DNA of 64,000 nucleotides from assembly GCF_000017265.1 (NCBI RefSeq), contig NC_011144.1, positions 1,590,001-1,654,000 of the forward strand, in the 5' to 3' direction. The position numbers were made by a program, and so were the translations under genes. This stretch comes from Phenylobacterium zucineum HLK1. Its GTDB lineage: Bacteria > Pseudomonadota > Alphaproteobacteria > Caulobacterales > Caulobacteraceae. Position 1 is the first letter of the stretch, and each line of letters begins with the position of its first letter. This document shows, piece after piece, positions 9,196 to 20,681 of the stretch. The notes beneath the pieces are model-generated. The model was not told the DNA's origin. It saw nothing but the letters and a program-made list of their open reading frames with translations, and made no database searches.

Positions 9196-10272
9196 ATGAA
9201 TGAGGCGCCGCGCGCGCCGGGCGCCCGCGACGGGCGCGACCGGATGAGGTCTGCCGGTGAGCCGCCCTGCTATGCGGCCCTGGACCTCGGCACCAACAAC
9301 TGCCGCCTGCTGATCGCCACGCCCTCGCCGACGGGCTTCCGGGTGGTCGAGGCCTATTCGCGGATCGTTCGGCTCGGGGAGGGCCTGACCCAGAGCGGAC
9401 GACTGTCCGAGGCGGCCATGGAGCGGGCCCTGGCCGCCCTGAAGGTCAGCGCCGAGAAGGTGCGCCGGCGGCGCGTCGTCCGTTTCCGGGCCATCGCCAC
9501 CCAGGCCTGCCGGATCGCCGAGAACGGTCCCGCCTTCGTCGAGCAGGTGGCGAACGAGACGGGCGTGCGGCTCCAGATCATCCCGCCGCAGGAGGAGGCC
9601 CGCCTGTCGGTCACCGGCTGCCTGAACCTGCTGGACCGGGCGATGGAGGCGGCCCTGGTCGTGGACGTGGGCGGCGGCTCCACCGAGCTCTCCTGGGTGG
9701 ACCTGAAGGAGGCTCCTCCCGAGGGCATGCCGCCGATCCGGGCGTGGCTCTCGGTGCCGATCGGCGTGGTCACGCTGGCCGAGCGCTTCCCCGAGGGCGA
9801 GGCGGCCACCGAGGGCTGGTTCCGCGCCATGGTCGAGACGGTGAAGACCGAGATCGCCGCCTTCCGCCGCGCCGATCCGCTGAAGCCGGTGTTCGAGGCC
9901 GACCGGGCGCACCTCGTCGGCACTTCGGGGGCCATCACCAGCCTGGCGGGCATGCACCTCGAACTCCCCCGCTACGACCGCAGCCGCGTGGACGGCATCT
10001 GGATGAGCCGGGACGAGTGCGACGCGGCCGCCGGACGCCTCCTGGCGCTGAACGCCCGCGAGCGCGCCGACCAGCCGTGCATCGGCCCCGACCGCGCCGA
10101 CCTGGTGCTGGCCGGCGCCGCGATCCTGCAGGCCGTGCAGGAACTGTGGCCGTGTTCGCGAGTCCGCGTGGCCGACCGCGGCCTGCGGGAAGGCATCCTC
10201 CTCTCCCTGATGTCCGAACGCGGGGGCCGCCGCCGCCGCAGGCGCCGCCGCGGCGGCCGGAGCCCGTCATGA
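9196..10272 (+). CDS. ppx: Ppx/GppA family exopolyphosphatase / guanosine pentaphosphatase
   Basis: This 358-aa protein has the ASKHA-fold signatures of Ppx/GppA phosphatases: 'LDLGTNNCRLLI' near the N-terminus (phosphate loop 1) and 'VDVGGGSTELSW' in the middle (phosphate loop 2). Members hydrolyse polyphosphate ends and/or convert pppGpp to ppGpp. At this length only the two ASKHA lobes are present, without the C-terminal helical domain of the larger Ppx enzymes. The C-terminus is an Arg/Gly-rich tail. rlmE starts inside its stop codon (ATGA), a pairing often seen in alphaproteobacteria. Confidence 0.9.
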   Translation: MNEAPRAPGARDGRDRMRSAGEPPCYAALDLGTNNCRLLIATPSPTGFRVVEAYSRIVRLGEGLTQSGRLSEAAMERALAALKVSAEKVRRRRVVRFRAIATQACRIAENGPAFVEQVANETGVRLQIIPPQEEARLSVTGCLNLLDRAMEAALVVDVGGGSTELSWVDLKEAPPEGMPPIRAWLSVPIGVVTLAERFPEGEAATEGWFRAMVETVKTEIAAFRRADPLKPVFEADRAHLVGTSGAITSLAGMHLELPRYDRSRVDGIWMSRDECDAAAGRLLALNARERADQPCIGPDRADLVLAGAAILQAVQELWPCSRVRVADRGLREGILLSLMSERGGRRRRRRRRGGRSPS

Positions 10273-10988
10273 CCGAACCGCCCCGCAAGCGCATGGTGAA
10301 GCCGCCGACCGGCGGGCAGGAGGGCGGCCGCGGCAAGCCCGCGCGCCTGAAGACCGCCAAGCAGCGCACCCCGTCACAGCAGGCCTGGCTCGAGCGCCAG
10401 GTGAACGATCCTTTCGCCGCCAAGGCGCGAGCGCTGGGCTACCGCAGCCGGGCGGCCTTCAAGATCAGCGAGATCGACGACCGCTTCCACCTGTTCCGAA
10501 AGGGCGTGCGGGTTGTCGACCTGGGTCTCGCCCCCGGCGGCTGGACCCAGGTGGCCATCCAGCGGGGCGTCACCGACATCGTGGGCGTCGACCTGCTGCC
10601 GGTCGAGCCCCTGCCGCCGGCGCACATCCTGCAGATGGACTTCACCGACCCGGCCTGCGGTCCCAAGCTGATCGAGCTGCTGGGCGGTCCCCCGGACGTG
10701 GTGATATCGGACATGGCGCCCAACACCATCGGCCATCGCGAGACCGACCACCTTCGCATCGTCGGCCTCATCGAGGCGGCGATCGACTTCGCGGTCGAAG
10801 TGCTGAAGCCGGGCGGGACGTTCGTGGCCAAGGCCTTCCAGGGCGGCGGCACCGACCAGATCATCGCGGGGCTGAAGACCCGCTTCAAGGACGTCCGCAA
10901 CATCAAGCCGAAGGCCAGCCGGCAGGACAGCTCCGAGGTCTTCCTGGTCGCGACGGGGTTCAAGGGGCGGGCGGCTCCGGCGTCCTAG
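10269..10988 (+). CDS. rlmE: 23S rRNA (uridine-2'-O-)-methyltransferase RlmE (FtsJ/RrmJ)
   Basis: The ATG at 10269 overlaps the ppx stop (ATGA) and gives 239 aa. SAM-binding motif I is 'VDLGLAPGGWTQVA', and the K-D-K-E catalytic tetrad of 2'-O-methyltransferases can be assigned as K65, D148 (ISDMAPN), K188 (FVAKAFQGG) and E223 (SSEVFLV). RlmE methylates the 23S A-loop uridine (U2552 in E. coli), a late step of 50S maturation. An N-terminal basic extension of ~35 residues is typical of the alphaproteobacterial version. The last 29 bp overlap the end of the convergent LysR-type gene. Confidence 0.95.
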   Translation: MTEPPRKRMVKPPTGGQEGGRGKPARLKTAKQRTPSQQAWLERQVNDPFAAKARALGYRSRAAFKISEIDDRFHLFRKGVRVVDLGLAPGGWTQVAIQRGVTDIVGVDLLPVEPLPPAHILQMDFTDPACGPKLIELLGGPPDVVISDMAPNTIGHRETDHLRIVGLIEAAIDFAVEVLKPGGTFVAKAFQGGGTDQIIAGLKTRFKDVRNIKPKASRQDSSEVFLVATGFKGRAAPAS

Positions 10989-11853
10989 CGCCTTCCGCCA
11001 CCAGCCAGTCGCGGAACTTCGAAAGGGCCCGGCTTTCCGCCCCCGGCGTCGTCAGCATCGCGAAAGCGCTGGCCGAGCGGTGGAAGCCCGCCGGCGCGAC
11101 GAGCCGACCCCTCCGCACCTCGTCCACGCACAGCGGCCACGACAGCACCGCCGCGCCCAGGCCGGCCAGCGCCGCGTCCATTGCGAAGTGGACGTGGGCG
11201 AAGGGCCGCTCGTTGACCAGCGGCAGCTCCAGCCCGGCGAGCTCGGCGAAGATCGGCCACGCCTCGGGGTGGGTGACGGCGGCCAGCCGCGGCGCGGCCA
11301 GCACGTCGTTCCCGTGCCGGGCGGCGCACTCCGGCGACATCACCGCGCCCAGGGCGTTGCGGATGAAGGGCGTGCAGTTGGGATCCGAGAGGCGGGCGAG
11401 GGGCACGATCCTTACCACGGCGTGGGCGCCGCGCTGGGAGGTGGCGTGCGGCGCCAGCTCCGACAGGTGCAGGCGGATGTCAGGGTGCCGGGCCTGGAAG
11501 CCGGCCAGGCGGGGGATCAGCCATTTCACCGACAGGCTGGCGTTGACCGCCACATGCAGGTCCTCCCCGCCCTGACGCGTCCGCCGCACCGCCGCGTCGA
11601 TCCGGTCGAACGCCTCGGTGAGAGAGGGGGCCAGATCCCGGCCCGCGGGCGTCAGGGCCAGGCGATGCTTCGGCCCCGAGATGAGCCGCACGCCCAGGCT
11701 CGCCTCCAGCGCCTTCACCTGGCGGCTGACGGCCGACGGCGTCACGTGCAGTTCCTCGGCCGCCAGCGTCACCTTGCCGGTGCGCGCCACAGCCTCGAAG
11801 GCCCGAAGCGCGTTCAGGGATGCCGGCGGGCCGCTTTTGAGTTTTTCGAACAT
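10960..11853 (-). CDS. LysR-family transcriptional regulator (GcvA-like)
   Basis: The start MFEKLKSGPPASLNALRAFEAVARTG gives 297 aa; an ATG at 11898 would add 15 residues and crowd the divergent promoter. The N-terminal winged helix-turn-helix ('VTLAAEELHVTPSAVSRQVKALE') is followed by a substrate-binding domain in which the GcvA-like pattern 'ADFQARHPDIRL'-type strand can be seen. It is divergent from an MFS transporter gene with only ~56 bp between the starts, the classic layout in which a LysR regulator controls its neighbour. The effector is unknown. Confidence 0.9.
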   Translation of the reverse strand: MFEKLKSGPPASLNALRAFEAVARTGKVTLAAEELHVTPSAVSRQVKALEASLGVRLISGPKHRLALTPAGRDLAPSLTEAFDRIDAAVRRTRQGGEDLHVAVNASLSVKWLIPRLAGFQARHPDIRLHLSELAPHATSQRGAHAVVRIVPLARLSDPNCTPFIRNALGAVMSPECAARHGNDVLAAPRLAAVTHPEAWPIFAELAGLELPLVNERPFAHVHFAMDAALAGLGAAVLSWPLCVDEVRRGRLVAPAGFHRSASAFAMLTTPGAESRALSKFRDWLVAEGARTPEPPAP

Positions 11854-11909
11854 ACTGGAGCCAATAAGTCGTTTTTCGACATCAGCCCAGGGCGGCATGA
11901 ACGCGGGCC

Positions 11910-14632
<2,723 letters not shown>

Positions 14633-14640
14633 GCCGCCTC

Positions 14641-15918
14641 ATGCGCGACGGCGGACGGCTGGCGGCGGCCATTGAAGTTCTGACGGAGATCGAGGCTCGC
14701 CACCGCCCCGTCCGCCTGGCGCTGAAGGCCTGGGGCGAGGCCGCCCGCTATGCGGGGGCCAAGGACCGCGCCTTCGTCTCGGGCCTGGTGCTGGACGTCC
14801 TGCGTCGGCGGCGCTCGCTGGCCTGGCGCATGGGCGAGGAGGGGCCGCGGGCGGCGGCCCTGGGCGCCTTGCGCTTCCTGTGGGACTGGCCCCTGGAGCG
14901 GATCGCCGAGGCGGCCGCCGAGGACCCCCATGGTCCGGGCCCGCTGAGCGACGCCGAGCGGGCGGCGCTCGAGACGCCGCGGGACCTGGCGGACGCCCCG
15001 CCCGCGGTGCGGGGCGACTATCCGGACTGGCTCGACGCCGGCTTCGCGCGCGCCTTCGGCGAGGCGCGGGCCGAGGAGGGGGCCGCGCTGGCCGAGCGGG
15101 CGCCGGTCGACCTGCGGGTCAACACGCTGAAGACCGATCCCGAGCGGGCGCTGAAGGCCCTCGCGTCGGTGGAGGCCAGGCCCACCGGCGTGCTGCCGAC
15201 CGCGCTGCGCATCGCCGCGCCCGACCCGGCCGCGCGCGGCGGCGCCGTCGAGGCGATCCCGCAGTTCTCCAAGGGTTGGTTCGAGGTGCAGGATCTCGGC
15301 TCGCAGATCGCGGCGTCTGCCGCCGGCGAGGTGAAGGGCGCCCAGGTGCTCGACCTCTGCGCCGGCGGCGGCGGCAAGACCCTGGCGCTGGCGGCGGCCA
15401 TGGGCAACACCGGCCAGATCTACGCCTACGACTCCGACGCCCGGCGCCTGACCGACACCGTCCGCCGAGGCGACCGCGCCGGCGCCCGCAACCTGCAGGT
15501 CCGCTCGCCTGTGAACCCCGAGCCCCTGAAGGGTCTGGAGGGGCGGATGGACGTGGTGTTCGTCGACGCCCCCTGCACCGGGACGGGCTCGTGGCGACGC
15601 CATCCCGACACCAAGTGGCGCCTGACGCCCGAGGCGCTGGCCCGCCGGCAGGCCGAACAGGACCAGGTGCTGGACGACGCCGCACGCTTCGTGAAGGCCG
15701 GCGGCCGGATCGTCTACGTCACCTGCTCGGTGCTGCCGGAGGAGGACGAGGACCGGGTCGAGGCCTTCCTGCAGCGCCATTCCGGGTTCGCCCGCCGGGC
15801 GGCCACCGACCAGGCGAACCTGGCTGACTACCTCACGCCTGCCGGCGATCTGCGCCTTTCTCCCCGCACCTCCGGCACCGACGGCTTTTTCGTCGCGGTG
15901 CTGGAGAAAGCCCGCTAA
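14641..15918 (+). CDS. RsmB-type rRNA cytosine-C5 methyltransferase (NOL1/NOP2/Sun family)
   Basis: This 425-aa SAM-dependent methylase starts 8 bp after guaB. It has SAM motif I 'VLDLCAGGGGKTLALAAA', motif IV 'FVDAPCTGTGSWRRHP' with the conserved PC, and motif VI 'VTCSVLPEED' with the TC cysteine. In this family the two cysteines act as product-release residue and nucleophile. The N-terminal ~120 residues are helical and only loosely NusB-like. RsmB methylates C967 of 16S rRNA in E. coli, but paralogues with other rRNA targets exist, so the exact position modified is not claimed. Its placement between guaB and guaA is a conserved alphaproteobacterial arrangement as I remember it. Confidence 0.88.
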   Translation: MRDGGRLAAAIEVLTEIEARHRPVRLALKAWGEAARYAGAKDRAFVSGLVLDVLRRRRSLAWRMGEEGPRAAALGALRFLWDWPLERIAEAAAEDPHGPGPLSDAERAALETPRDLADAPPAVRGDYPDWLDAGFARAFGEARAEEGAALAERAPVDLRVNTLKTDPERALKALASVEARPTGVLPTALRIAAPDPAARGGAVEAIPQFSKGWFEVQDLGSQIAASAAGEVKGAQVLDLCAGGGGKTLALAAAMGNTGQIYAYDSDARRLTDTVRRGDRAGARNLQVRSPVNPEPLKGLEGRMDVVFVDAPCTGTGSWRRHPDTKWRLTPEALARRQAEQDQVLDDAARFVKAGGRIVYVTCSVLPEEDEDRVEAFLQRHSGFARRAATDQANLADYLTPAGDLRLSPRTSGTDGFFVAVLEKAR

Positions 15919-15927
15919 CGGAGCCCC

Positions 15928-17490
15928 ATGACCGACACCGCCGACCACGAGCACGTCCTGATCGTCGACTTCGGGAGTCAGGTGACCCAGCTCATCGCCC
16001 GGCGCCTGCGGGAGAGCGGCGTCTATTGCGAGATCCACCCCTACGACAAGGTGGACGCGGTCCTCGACAGCTTCCGGCCCAAGGCGGTAATCCTCTCGGG
16101 CGGGCCGGCCAGCGTGCACGAGGCCGAGAGTCCGGCGGCCTCGAAGCGCCTGTTCGAGCTGGACGTGCCGGTCCTGGGCATCTGTTACGGCGAACAGACG
16201 ATGTGCGACGTGCTCGGCGGCAAGGTCGAGCCGGGGACTACTCGCGAGTTCGGCCGGGCCGAGATCGAGATCGTGCGCGAAAGCCCGCTGCTGGACGGCC
16301 TGGGCGGCGCCGGCCACTTCGAACCGGTATGGATGAGCCACGGCGACAAGGTCACGGCCCTGCCCATGGGTTTCGAGACGGTGGCCGTCTCGGAGGGCAG
16401 CCCCTTCGCCGTCATCGCCGACGAAGGCCGACGGTTCTACGGCATCCAGTTCCACCCCGAGGTCGCTCACACCCCGCGCGGGGCGCTGATCCTGCGCAAC
16501 TTCACCCACAAGATCGCGGGCCTGAAGGGCGACTGGACCATGAAGGCCTTCCGCGAGGAGGCCATCGCCCGCATCCGCGACCAGGTCGGCGACGGCCGGA
16601 TCATCTGCGGCCTCTCCGGCGGCGTGGACTCGTCCGTGGCCGCCGTGCTGATCCACGAGGCGATCGGCGACCAGCTCACCTGCGTCTTCGTCGATCACGG
16701 CCTGCTGCGCCTGAACGAGGCAGAGCAGGTCGTGACCATGTTCCGGGATCACTACAACATCCCGCTGGTCCACGTTGATGCGGCTGAGGAATTCCTCGGC
16801 GCGCTGGCGGGCGTCACCGATCCGGAGACCAAGCGCAAGACCATCGGTCGGCTGTTCGTCGAGGTGTTCGACCGCGAGGCGGCGAAGATCGAGGGCGCGG
16901 CGTTCCTGGCCCAGGGCACGCTCTATCCGGACGTGATCGAGAGCGTCTCGGCCCGCGGCGGCCCCTCGGCGGTGATCAAGAGCCACCACAACGTCGGCGG
17001 GCTGCCGGACTACATGAAGCTCAAGCTGGTCGAGCCCCTGCGCGAGCTGTTCAAGGACGAGGTTCGCGCGCTCGGCGTGGAGCTGGGCCTGCCGCCGCAG
17101 TTCGTCGGCCGCCACCCGTTCCCCGGCCCGGGCCTCGCCATCCGCATCCCCGGCGAAGTCACGCCCGAGCGGGTCGCTATCCTGCAGAAAGCCGACGCCA
17201 TCTACCTGGACGAAATCCGCAAGGCCGGCCTCTACGACTCCATCTGGCAGGCCTTCGCCGTCCTGCTGCCGGTCCGCACCGTCGGCGTGATGGGCGATGC
17301 GCGCACCTACGACGAGGTCTGCGCCCTGCGCGCCGTGACCTCGACCGACGGCATGACCGCCGACTTCTTCGAGTTCCCCTGGGAGGTCCTCAGCCGGGCC
17401 GCCACGCGGATCATCAACGAGGTGCGCGGCATCAACCGCGTCGTCTACGACGTGACGTCGAAGCCGCCCGGCACCATCGAGTGGGAATGA
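15928..17490 (+). CDS. guaA: GMP synthase (glutamine-hydrolysing)
   Basis: This complete 520-aa GMP synthase amidates XMP to GMP. The N-terminal class I glutamine amidotransferase domain has nucleophile C86 (GICYGEQ) and the 'FHPEVAHT' His/Glu of the triad. The ATP-pyrophosphatase domain has the P-loop 'LSGGVDSSV', and the C-terminal dimerisation domain ends '[12 protein letters not shown]', the usual family ending. The gene is intact, but an integrase gene lies 289 bp downstream. The 3' end of guaA is a reported insertion hotspot for genomic islands, so this end probably carries the attL sequence. Confidence 0.97.
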   Translation: MTDTADHEHVLIVDFGSQVTQLIARRLRESGVYCEIHPYDKVDAVLDSFRPKAVILSGGPASVHEAESPAASKRLFELDVPVLGICYGEQTMCDVLGGKVEPGTTREFGRAEIEIVRESPLLDGLGGAGHFEPVWMSHGDKVTALPMGFETVAVSEGSPFAVIADEGRRFYGIQFHPEVAHTPRGALILRNFTHKIAGLKGDWTMKAFREEAIARIRDQVGDGRIICGLSGGVDSSVAAVLIHEAIGDQLTCVFVDHGLLRLNEAEQVVTMFRDHYNIPLVHVDAAEEFLGALAGVTDPETKRKTIGRLFVEVFDREAAKIEGAAFLAQGTLYPDVIESVSARGGPSAVIKSHHNVGGLPDYMKLKLVEPLRELFKDEVRALGVELGLPPQFVGRHPFPGPGLAIRIPGEVTPERVAILQKADAIYLDEIRKAGLYDSIWQAFAVLLPVRTVGVMGDARTYDEVCALRAVTSTDGMTADFFEFPWEVLSRAATRIINEVRGINRVVYDVTSKPPGTIEWE

Positions 17491-17492
17491 TC

Positions 17493-17514
17493 CGATAGCC
17501 GTCCGAGGCTATCG
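17493..17514 (+). terminator. Hairpin just after guaA
   Basis: A perfect 8-bp inverted repeat, CGATAGCC / GGCTATCG around a 6-base loop, begins two bases after the guaA stop codon. There is no T-run after it, so it could be a weak terminator, an mRNA-stabilising hairpin, or part of the recombination site of the adjacent integrase. Confidence 0.5.
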
Positions 17515-17657
17515 CAGAAGCCCGGAAAGCACGCGTAAGTCATTGAACAAAAACGTGATTGCCGCCGCCACCTATCGGCATCTATCGGGGAGCAGCGGTT
17601 CGTTCTGGCGGTAGCCATGACGGCGCCGCTCCCGCTTGCCTGCCATGTGTCCCAGCG

Positions 17658-17764
17658 ATACCGTCATCTGTAAAGCACCGTGTGACGGTATTTCTGAGGG
17701 CGTAAGTCTCGGAAATATTGAGAAAAACCGGTGTCCGGAGTCGCTCAGAAATGGGTGACGGTAT
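17658..17764. repeat. Triple TGACGGTAT repeat and inverted repeat in the integrase leader
   Basis: The nonamer TGACGGTAT occurs three times in 107 bp: inverted at 17658-17666 (as ATACCGTCA), direct at 17683-17691, and direct at 17756-17764. An 8-bp inverted repeat TTTCTGAG / CTCAGAAA (17691-17698 and 17744-17751) sits next to the second and third copies. Short repeats of this kind next to a tyrosine integrase are typical of arm-type integrase sites or binding sites for the element's own regulator. That reading is an inference. Confidence 0.6.
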
Positions 17765-17779
17765 TCTCTGGAGCCGCCC

Positions 17780-19036
17780 GTGCTTACCGACACAGCTCTC
17801 AAGAACCTCAAGCCCAGGGAGAAGGCGTACAAGGTCGCTGACCGCGACGGGATGTACGTCCACGTCACGACCTCGGGATCGATCACCTTCCGGTACGACT
17901 ACCGTCTGAATGGTCGGCGCGAGACGCTGACGATCGGCAAATACGGGCCATCAGGTCTGTCCCTCGCCCGAGCGCGTGAGAAGTGCCTCGACGCCCGTCG
18001 AGCGGTGGCCGAGGGGCTTTCGCCTGCTCAGGAGAAGCAACGCGAGAAGCGGCGGGTCCTGGAAGCGAAGAGCTTCGGCGAGTTCGGTGAGCGCTGGTTC
18101 AAAGAAGCGCCCATGGCGGACAGCACGAGGGCAATGCGGCGTTCGATCTTCGAACGCGATCTGCTTCCGGCCTTTCGCAATCGCCTCTTGTCGGAGATCA
18201 CGCCGGACGACCTGCGAGCCCTTTGCGCCAAGATCAAAGGCCGTGGCGCCCCAGCTACCGCGATCCACGTCCGAGACATCCTCAAGCAGATTTACGGCTT
18301 CGCGATTCTTCATGGCGAGAAGATCCGAAATCCCGCCGACGAGGTCGGGCCGGCGTCGATCGCGACCTTCGTAGCGAAGGATCGCGCCCTATCGCCAACC
18401 GAGATCCGGATCATGCTGAAGCAGCTCGAGCATGTGCCGACGCTGCCGACTATCCGGCTCGGTCTAAAGCTGATCCTGCTCACGATGGTCCGGAAGAGCG
18501 AGTTGCAGGACGCTACCTGGGATGAGGTCGACTTTGAGAACGCCGTCTGGTCCATCCCCAAGGAGCGGATGAAGCGCTCGAAGGCCCACAACGTGTACCT
18601 GTCGGAGCAATCCCTCGACATCCTGATCGCACTGAAGACGTGCGCCGGCAATTCGCGGTTCCTGCTGCCATCGCGCTACGACGCCGATGCACCCATGTCC
18701 CGGGCTACGTTCAACCGCATCACGACGGCTGTTGCGGAACGCGCGAAGAAGGAGGGGCTGCCACTCGAACCCTTCACGGTTCACGACCTGCGGCGGACCG
18801 GCTCAACCTTGCTGAACGAGCTCGGCTTCAACCGAGACTGGATCGAGAAGGCTCTGGCCCACGAGGACAGCCGCTCGTCTCGGGGCGTCTACAACAAGGC
18901 CGAGTACGAGCCGCAGCGGCGGCACATGCTCCAAGAATGGGCCGACATGGTCGACGCATGGGTTGATGGCCGGAAGCGGGCCCCGACGCTCTATCCGCCC
19001 AGCATGGAGCTCGGGCCTCTCGAAGCTACTGTCTGA
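17780..19036 (+). CDS. int: Tyrosine-type site-specific integrase (P4-like, DUF4102 N-terminal domain)
   Basis: The GTG start at 17780, with GGAG six bases upstream, gives 418 aa. The N-terminal ~90 residues ('LTDTALKNLKPREKAYKVADRDGMYVHVTTSG...') are the arm-DNA-binding DUF4102 domain of P4-family island integrases; a SAM-like core-binding domain follows. The catalytic domain shows the Arg in 'MVRKSELQDATWDEVD', the HxxR box 'HDLRRTGSTLL', the His of 'ALAHEDS' and the Tyr nucleophile in 'GVYNKAEY'. The protein is full length and should be able to integrate or excise the element placed behind guaA. Its end overlaps the convergent alpA gene by 11 bp. Confidence 0.95.
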   Translation: MLTDTALKNLKPREKAYKVADRDGMYVHVTTSGSITFRYDYRLNGRRETLTIGKYGPSGLSLARAREKCLDARRAVAEGLSPAQEKQREKRRVLEAKSFGEFGERWFKEAPMADSTRAMRRSIFERDLLPAFRNRLLSEITPDDLRALCAKIKGRGAPATAIHVRDILKQIYGFAILHGEKIRNPADEVGPASIATFVAKDRALSPTEIRIMLKQLEHVPTLPTIRLGLKLILLTMVRKSELQDATWDEVDFENAVWSIPKERMKRSKAHNVYLSEQSLDILIALKTCAGNSRFLLPSRYDADAPMSRATFNRITTAVAERAKKEGLPLEPFTVHDLRRTGSTLLNELGFNRDWIEKALAHEDSRSSRGVYNKAEYEPQRRHMLQEWADMVDAWVDGRKRAPTLYPPSMELGPLEATV

Positions 19037-19319
19037 CAGGTCGTGCGCGGCGCTGCCGAACGTCGGGAGATGGCGACCTAGCGATCAGGGACGCGTCTGA
19101 GGCCCGACGCCGCTCATCGATCCACGCCTCAACCTCCGCCAGATCCCAGACGACGCACCGCGGCGTCAGGTTGAACCGACGGGGGAATTCGCCGCGTTGC
19201 TCCAGTTCGTAGATGGTGGTGTCCGCCAGGGGGACGATGCGCCGAAGTTCTGCGCGTCGGACTGTCCGGCGATAGCGCGGTGGCGAGATGGCTGGTGCAG
19301 TGGAGACGTCGGTGGGCAT
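19026..19319 (-). CDS. AlpA-family DNA-binding regulator / excisionase-like protein
   Basis: The ATG at 19319 is preceded by a strong Shine-Dalgarno (AGGAGA, seven bases away) and gives 97 aa. A longer frame to 19556 exists, but its extra part is not protein-like. Residues ~20-70 form a MerR-like winged helix ('RRAELRRIVPLADTTIYELEQ', then 'FPRRFNLTPRCVVWDLAEVEAWIDERR'), the hallmark of AlpA regulators from P4-like prophages and islands. AlpA activates integrase expression or acts as an excision factor. Its position beside int and divergent from the defence operon suggests it controls mobility of this element. Confidence 0.85.
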   Translation of the reverse strand: MPTDVSTAPAISPPRYRRTVRRAELRRIVPLADTTIYELEQRGEFPRRFNLTPRCVVWDLAEVEAWIDERRRASDASLIARSPSPDVRQRRARPVRQ

Positions 19320-19576
19320 CAGCAATTCTCCTGACCTGAATGCAGAGAATCGCACCGACCAAAGGTGGGGAAGGGGGCGCGTAGCTGCGTAGTAGGATCG
19401 GCGCCGTTGGCGCGTGAATTGGCCGAGACCGACTCTTGGCTGACCTCCGCAAGGTCTGCTTCTAAGCACCCCTAAGCTGTTCGAGCGCGGGACGGCTCGC
19501 CATACGATTGCGCAGCTGGCAGAGAAGGAGACGCTGGCCGAGTCGAGCCGCGTCAAGCGGCCGGGCGGGGGAACCG
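19320..19576. promoter_or_regulatory. Divergent promoter region between alpA and the Qat operon
   Basis: This 257-bp stretch separates the alpA start from the qatA start and is less GC-rich than its surroundings. It should hold promoters for both directions. Apart from the alpA ribosome binding site I saw no convincing -35/-10 pair or dyad. Confidence 0.35.
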
Positions 19577-20656
19577 ATGTTCTTGAACGATCATGAGACG
19601 GCGACCGATCTCCTCTACTACGAGGCGATCGCCAAGACCGTCGTCAAGCTGATCCGCCAGACGCCCGACGTGCCGATTACTATCGGCGTGCATGGCGATT
19701 GGGGCGCCGGCAAGTCCAGCGTCCTGAAGATGACCGAGAGCGCCTTTGCCGGCGACGACCGCGTCCTCTGCCTCTGGTTCAACGGGTGGACGTTCGAAGG
19801 CTTCGAAGACGCCAAGACCATCGTCATCGAGACTATCGTCGATGAACTGCGTCGCGCCCGTCCCAACTCGACGAAGGTCGCCGAAGCGGCGAAGAAGGTC
19901 CTGAAGCGGGTCGATTGGCTCAAGATCGCCCGCAAGGCGGGCGGGTTCGCGTTCACCGCAGCGACCGGCATCCCGACCTTCGACCAGATGAAGGACCTCT
20001 ACGGCCTCGCGACTTCAGTGCTCGCCAAGCCGCAGGACCACATCTCCATCGAAGACCTGAAGGGTTTGGCCGAGAAGGCCGGCGAGTTCGTCAAGGAGGC
20101 GCCCGAGGAGAGCGACCACCTGCCCGAGCACATCCACGCCTTCCGCGAGGAGTTCAAGGAGCTGCTCGAAGCCGCCGACATCGAGCAGCTGGTGGTCATC
20201 GTCGACGATCTCGACCGTTGTCTGCCCACGACCGCGATCGCCACCCTCGAAGCGATCCGGCTGTTCCTGTTCGTCGAGCGAACCGCCTTCGTCATCGGCG
20301 CCGACGAGCTGATGATCGAATATGCGGTGCGGGAACACTTCCCCGACCTGCCGCGCAGCTCCGGTCCGCTGAGCTACGCGCGCAATTATCTCGAGAAGCT
20401 GATCCAGGTCCCGTTCCGCATCCCGGCGCTCGGCGTCGCCGAGACGCGGGTCTATGTCACGCTGCTCCTCGCCGAGAATGCCCTGGGCCGGACCGATGGC
20501 AGGTTCACGAAGCTTCTCGCCGCCGCGCGGGAGGACATGCGCCGGCCCTGGAAGAGCCGGGGGCTGGACCGAAAGACCCTTGAGGCGGCGATGGGCGGAA
20601 CGGTGCCGGCCGAGGTCGGCCAGGCCCTCACGCTCGCGGCCCATGTGACCAAGTGA
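19577..20656 (+). pseudogene. qatA: qatA, 5' part: KAP-family P-loop NTPase of a QatABCD-like defence system, cut by an IS
   Basis: From MFLNDHETATDLLYYEAIAK the protein is a KAP-family ATPase: Walker A 'GVHGDWGAGKSSVLK' at ~37-51, and Walker B 'QLVVIVDDLDRC' near residue 210. After residue 359 (Lys of the target duplication AAG) the frame runs straight into a TGA supplied by the left end of the IS3-family element. The missing ~290 residues continue in frame on the far side of the IS, starting ILSEGTRGNPRQIKRFLN. KAP ATPases are the A component of QatABCD anti-phage systems, and the following genes match QatB, QatC and QatD in order. The truncated product keeps both Walker motifs. Confidence 0.85.
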
Positions 20657-20681
20657 TCCTCCCCCGAAAAAGTGGACGGGG

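Noticed and set aside
17491..17779. A tRNA or tmRNA gene as the integrase target
   Set aside because: P4-like integrases often use tRNA genes, but no cloverleaf could be drawn here; guaA itself is the more likely target.
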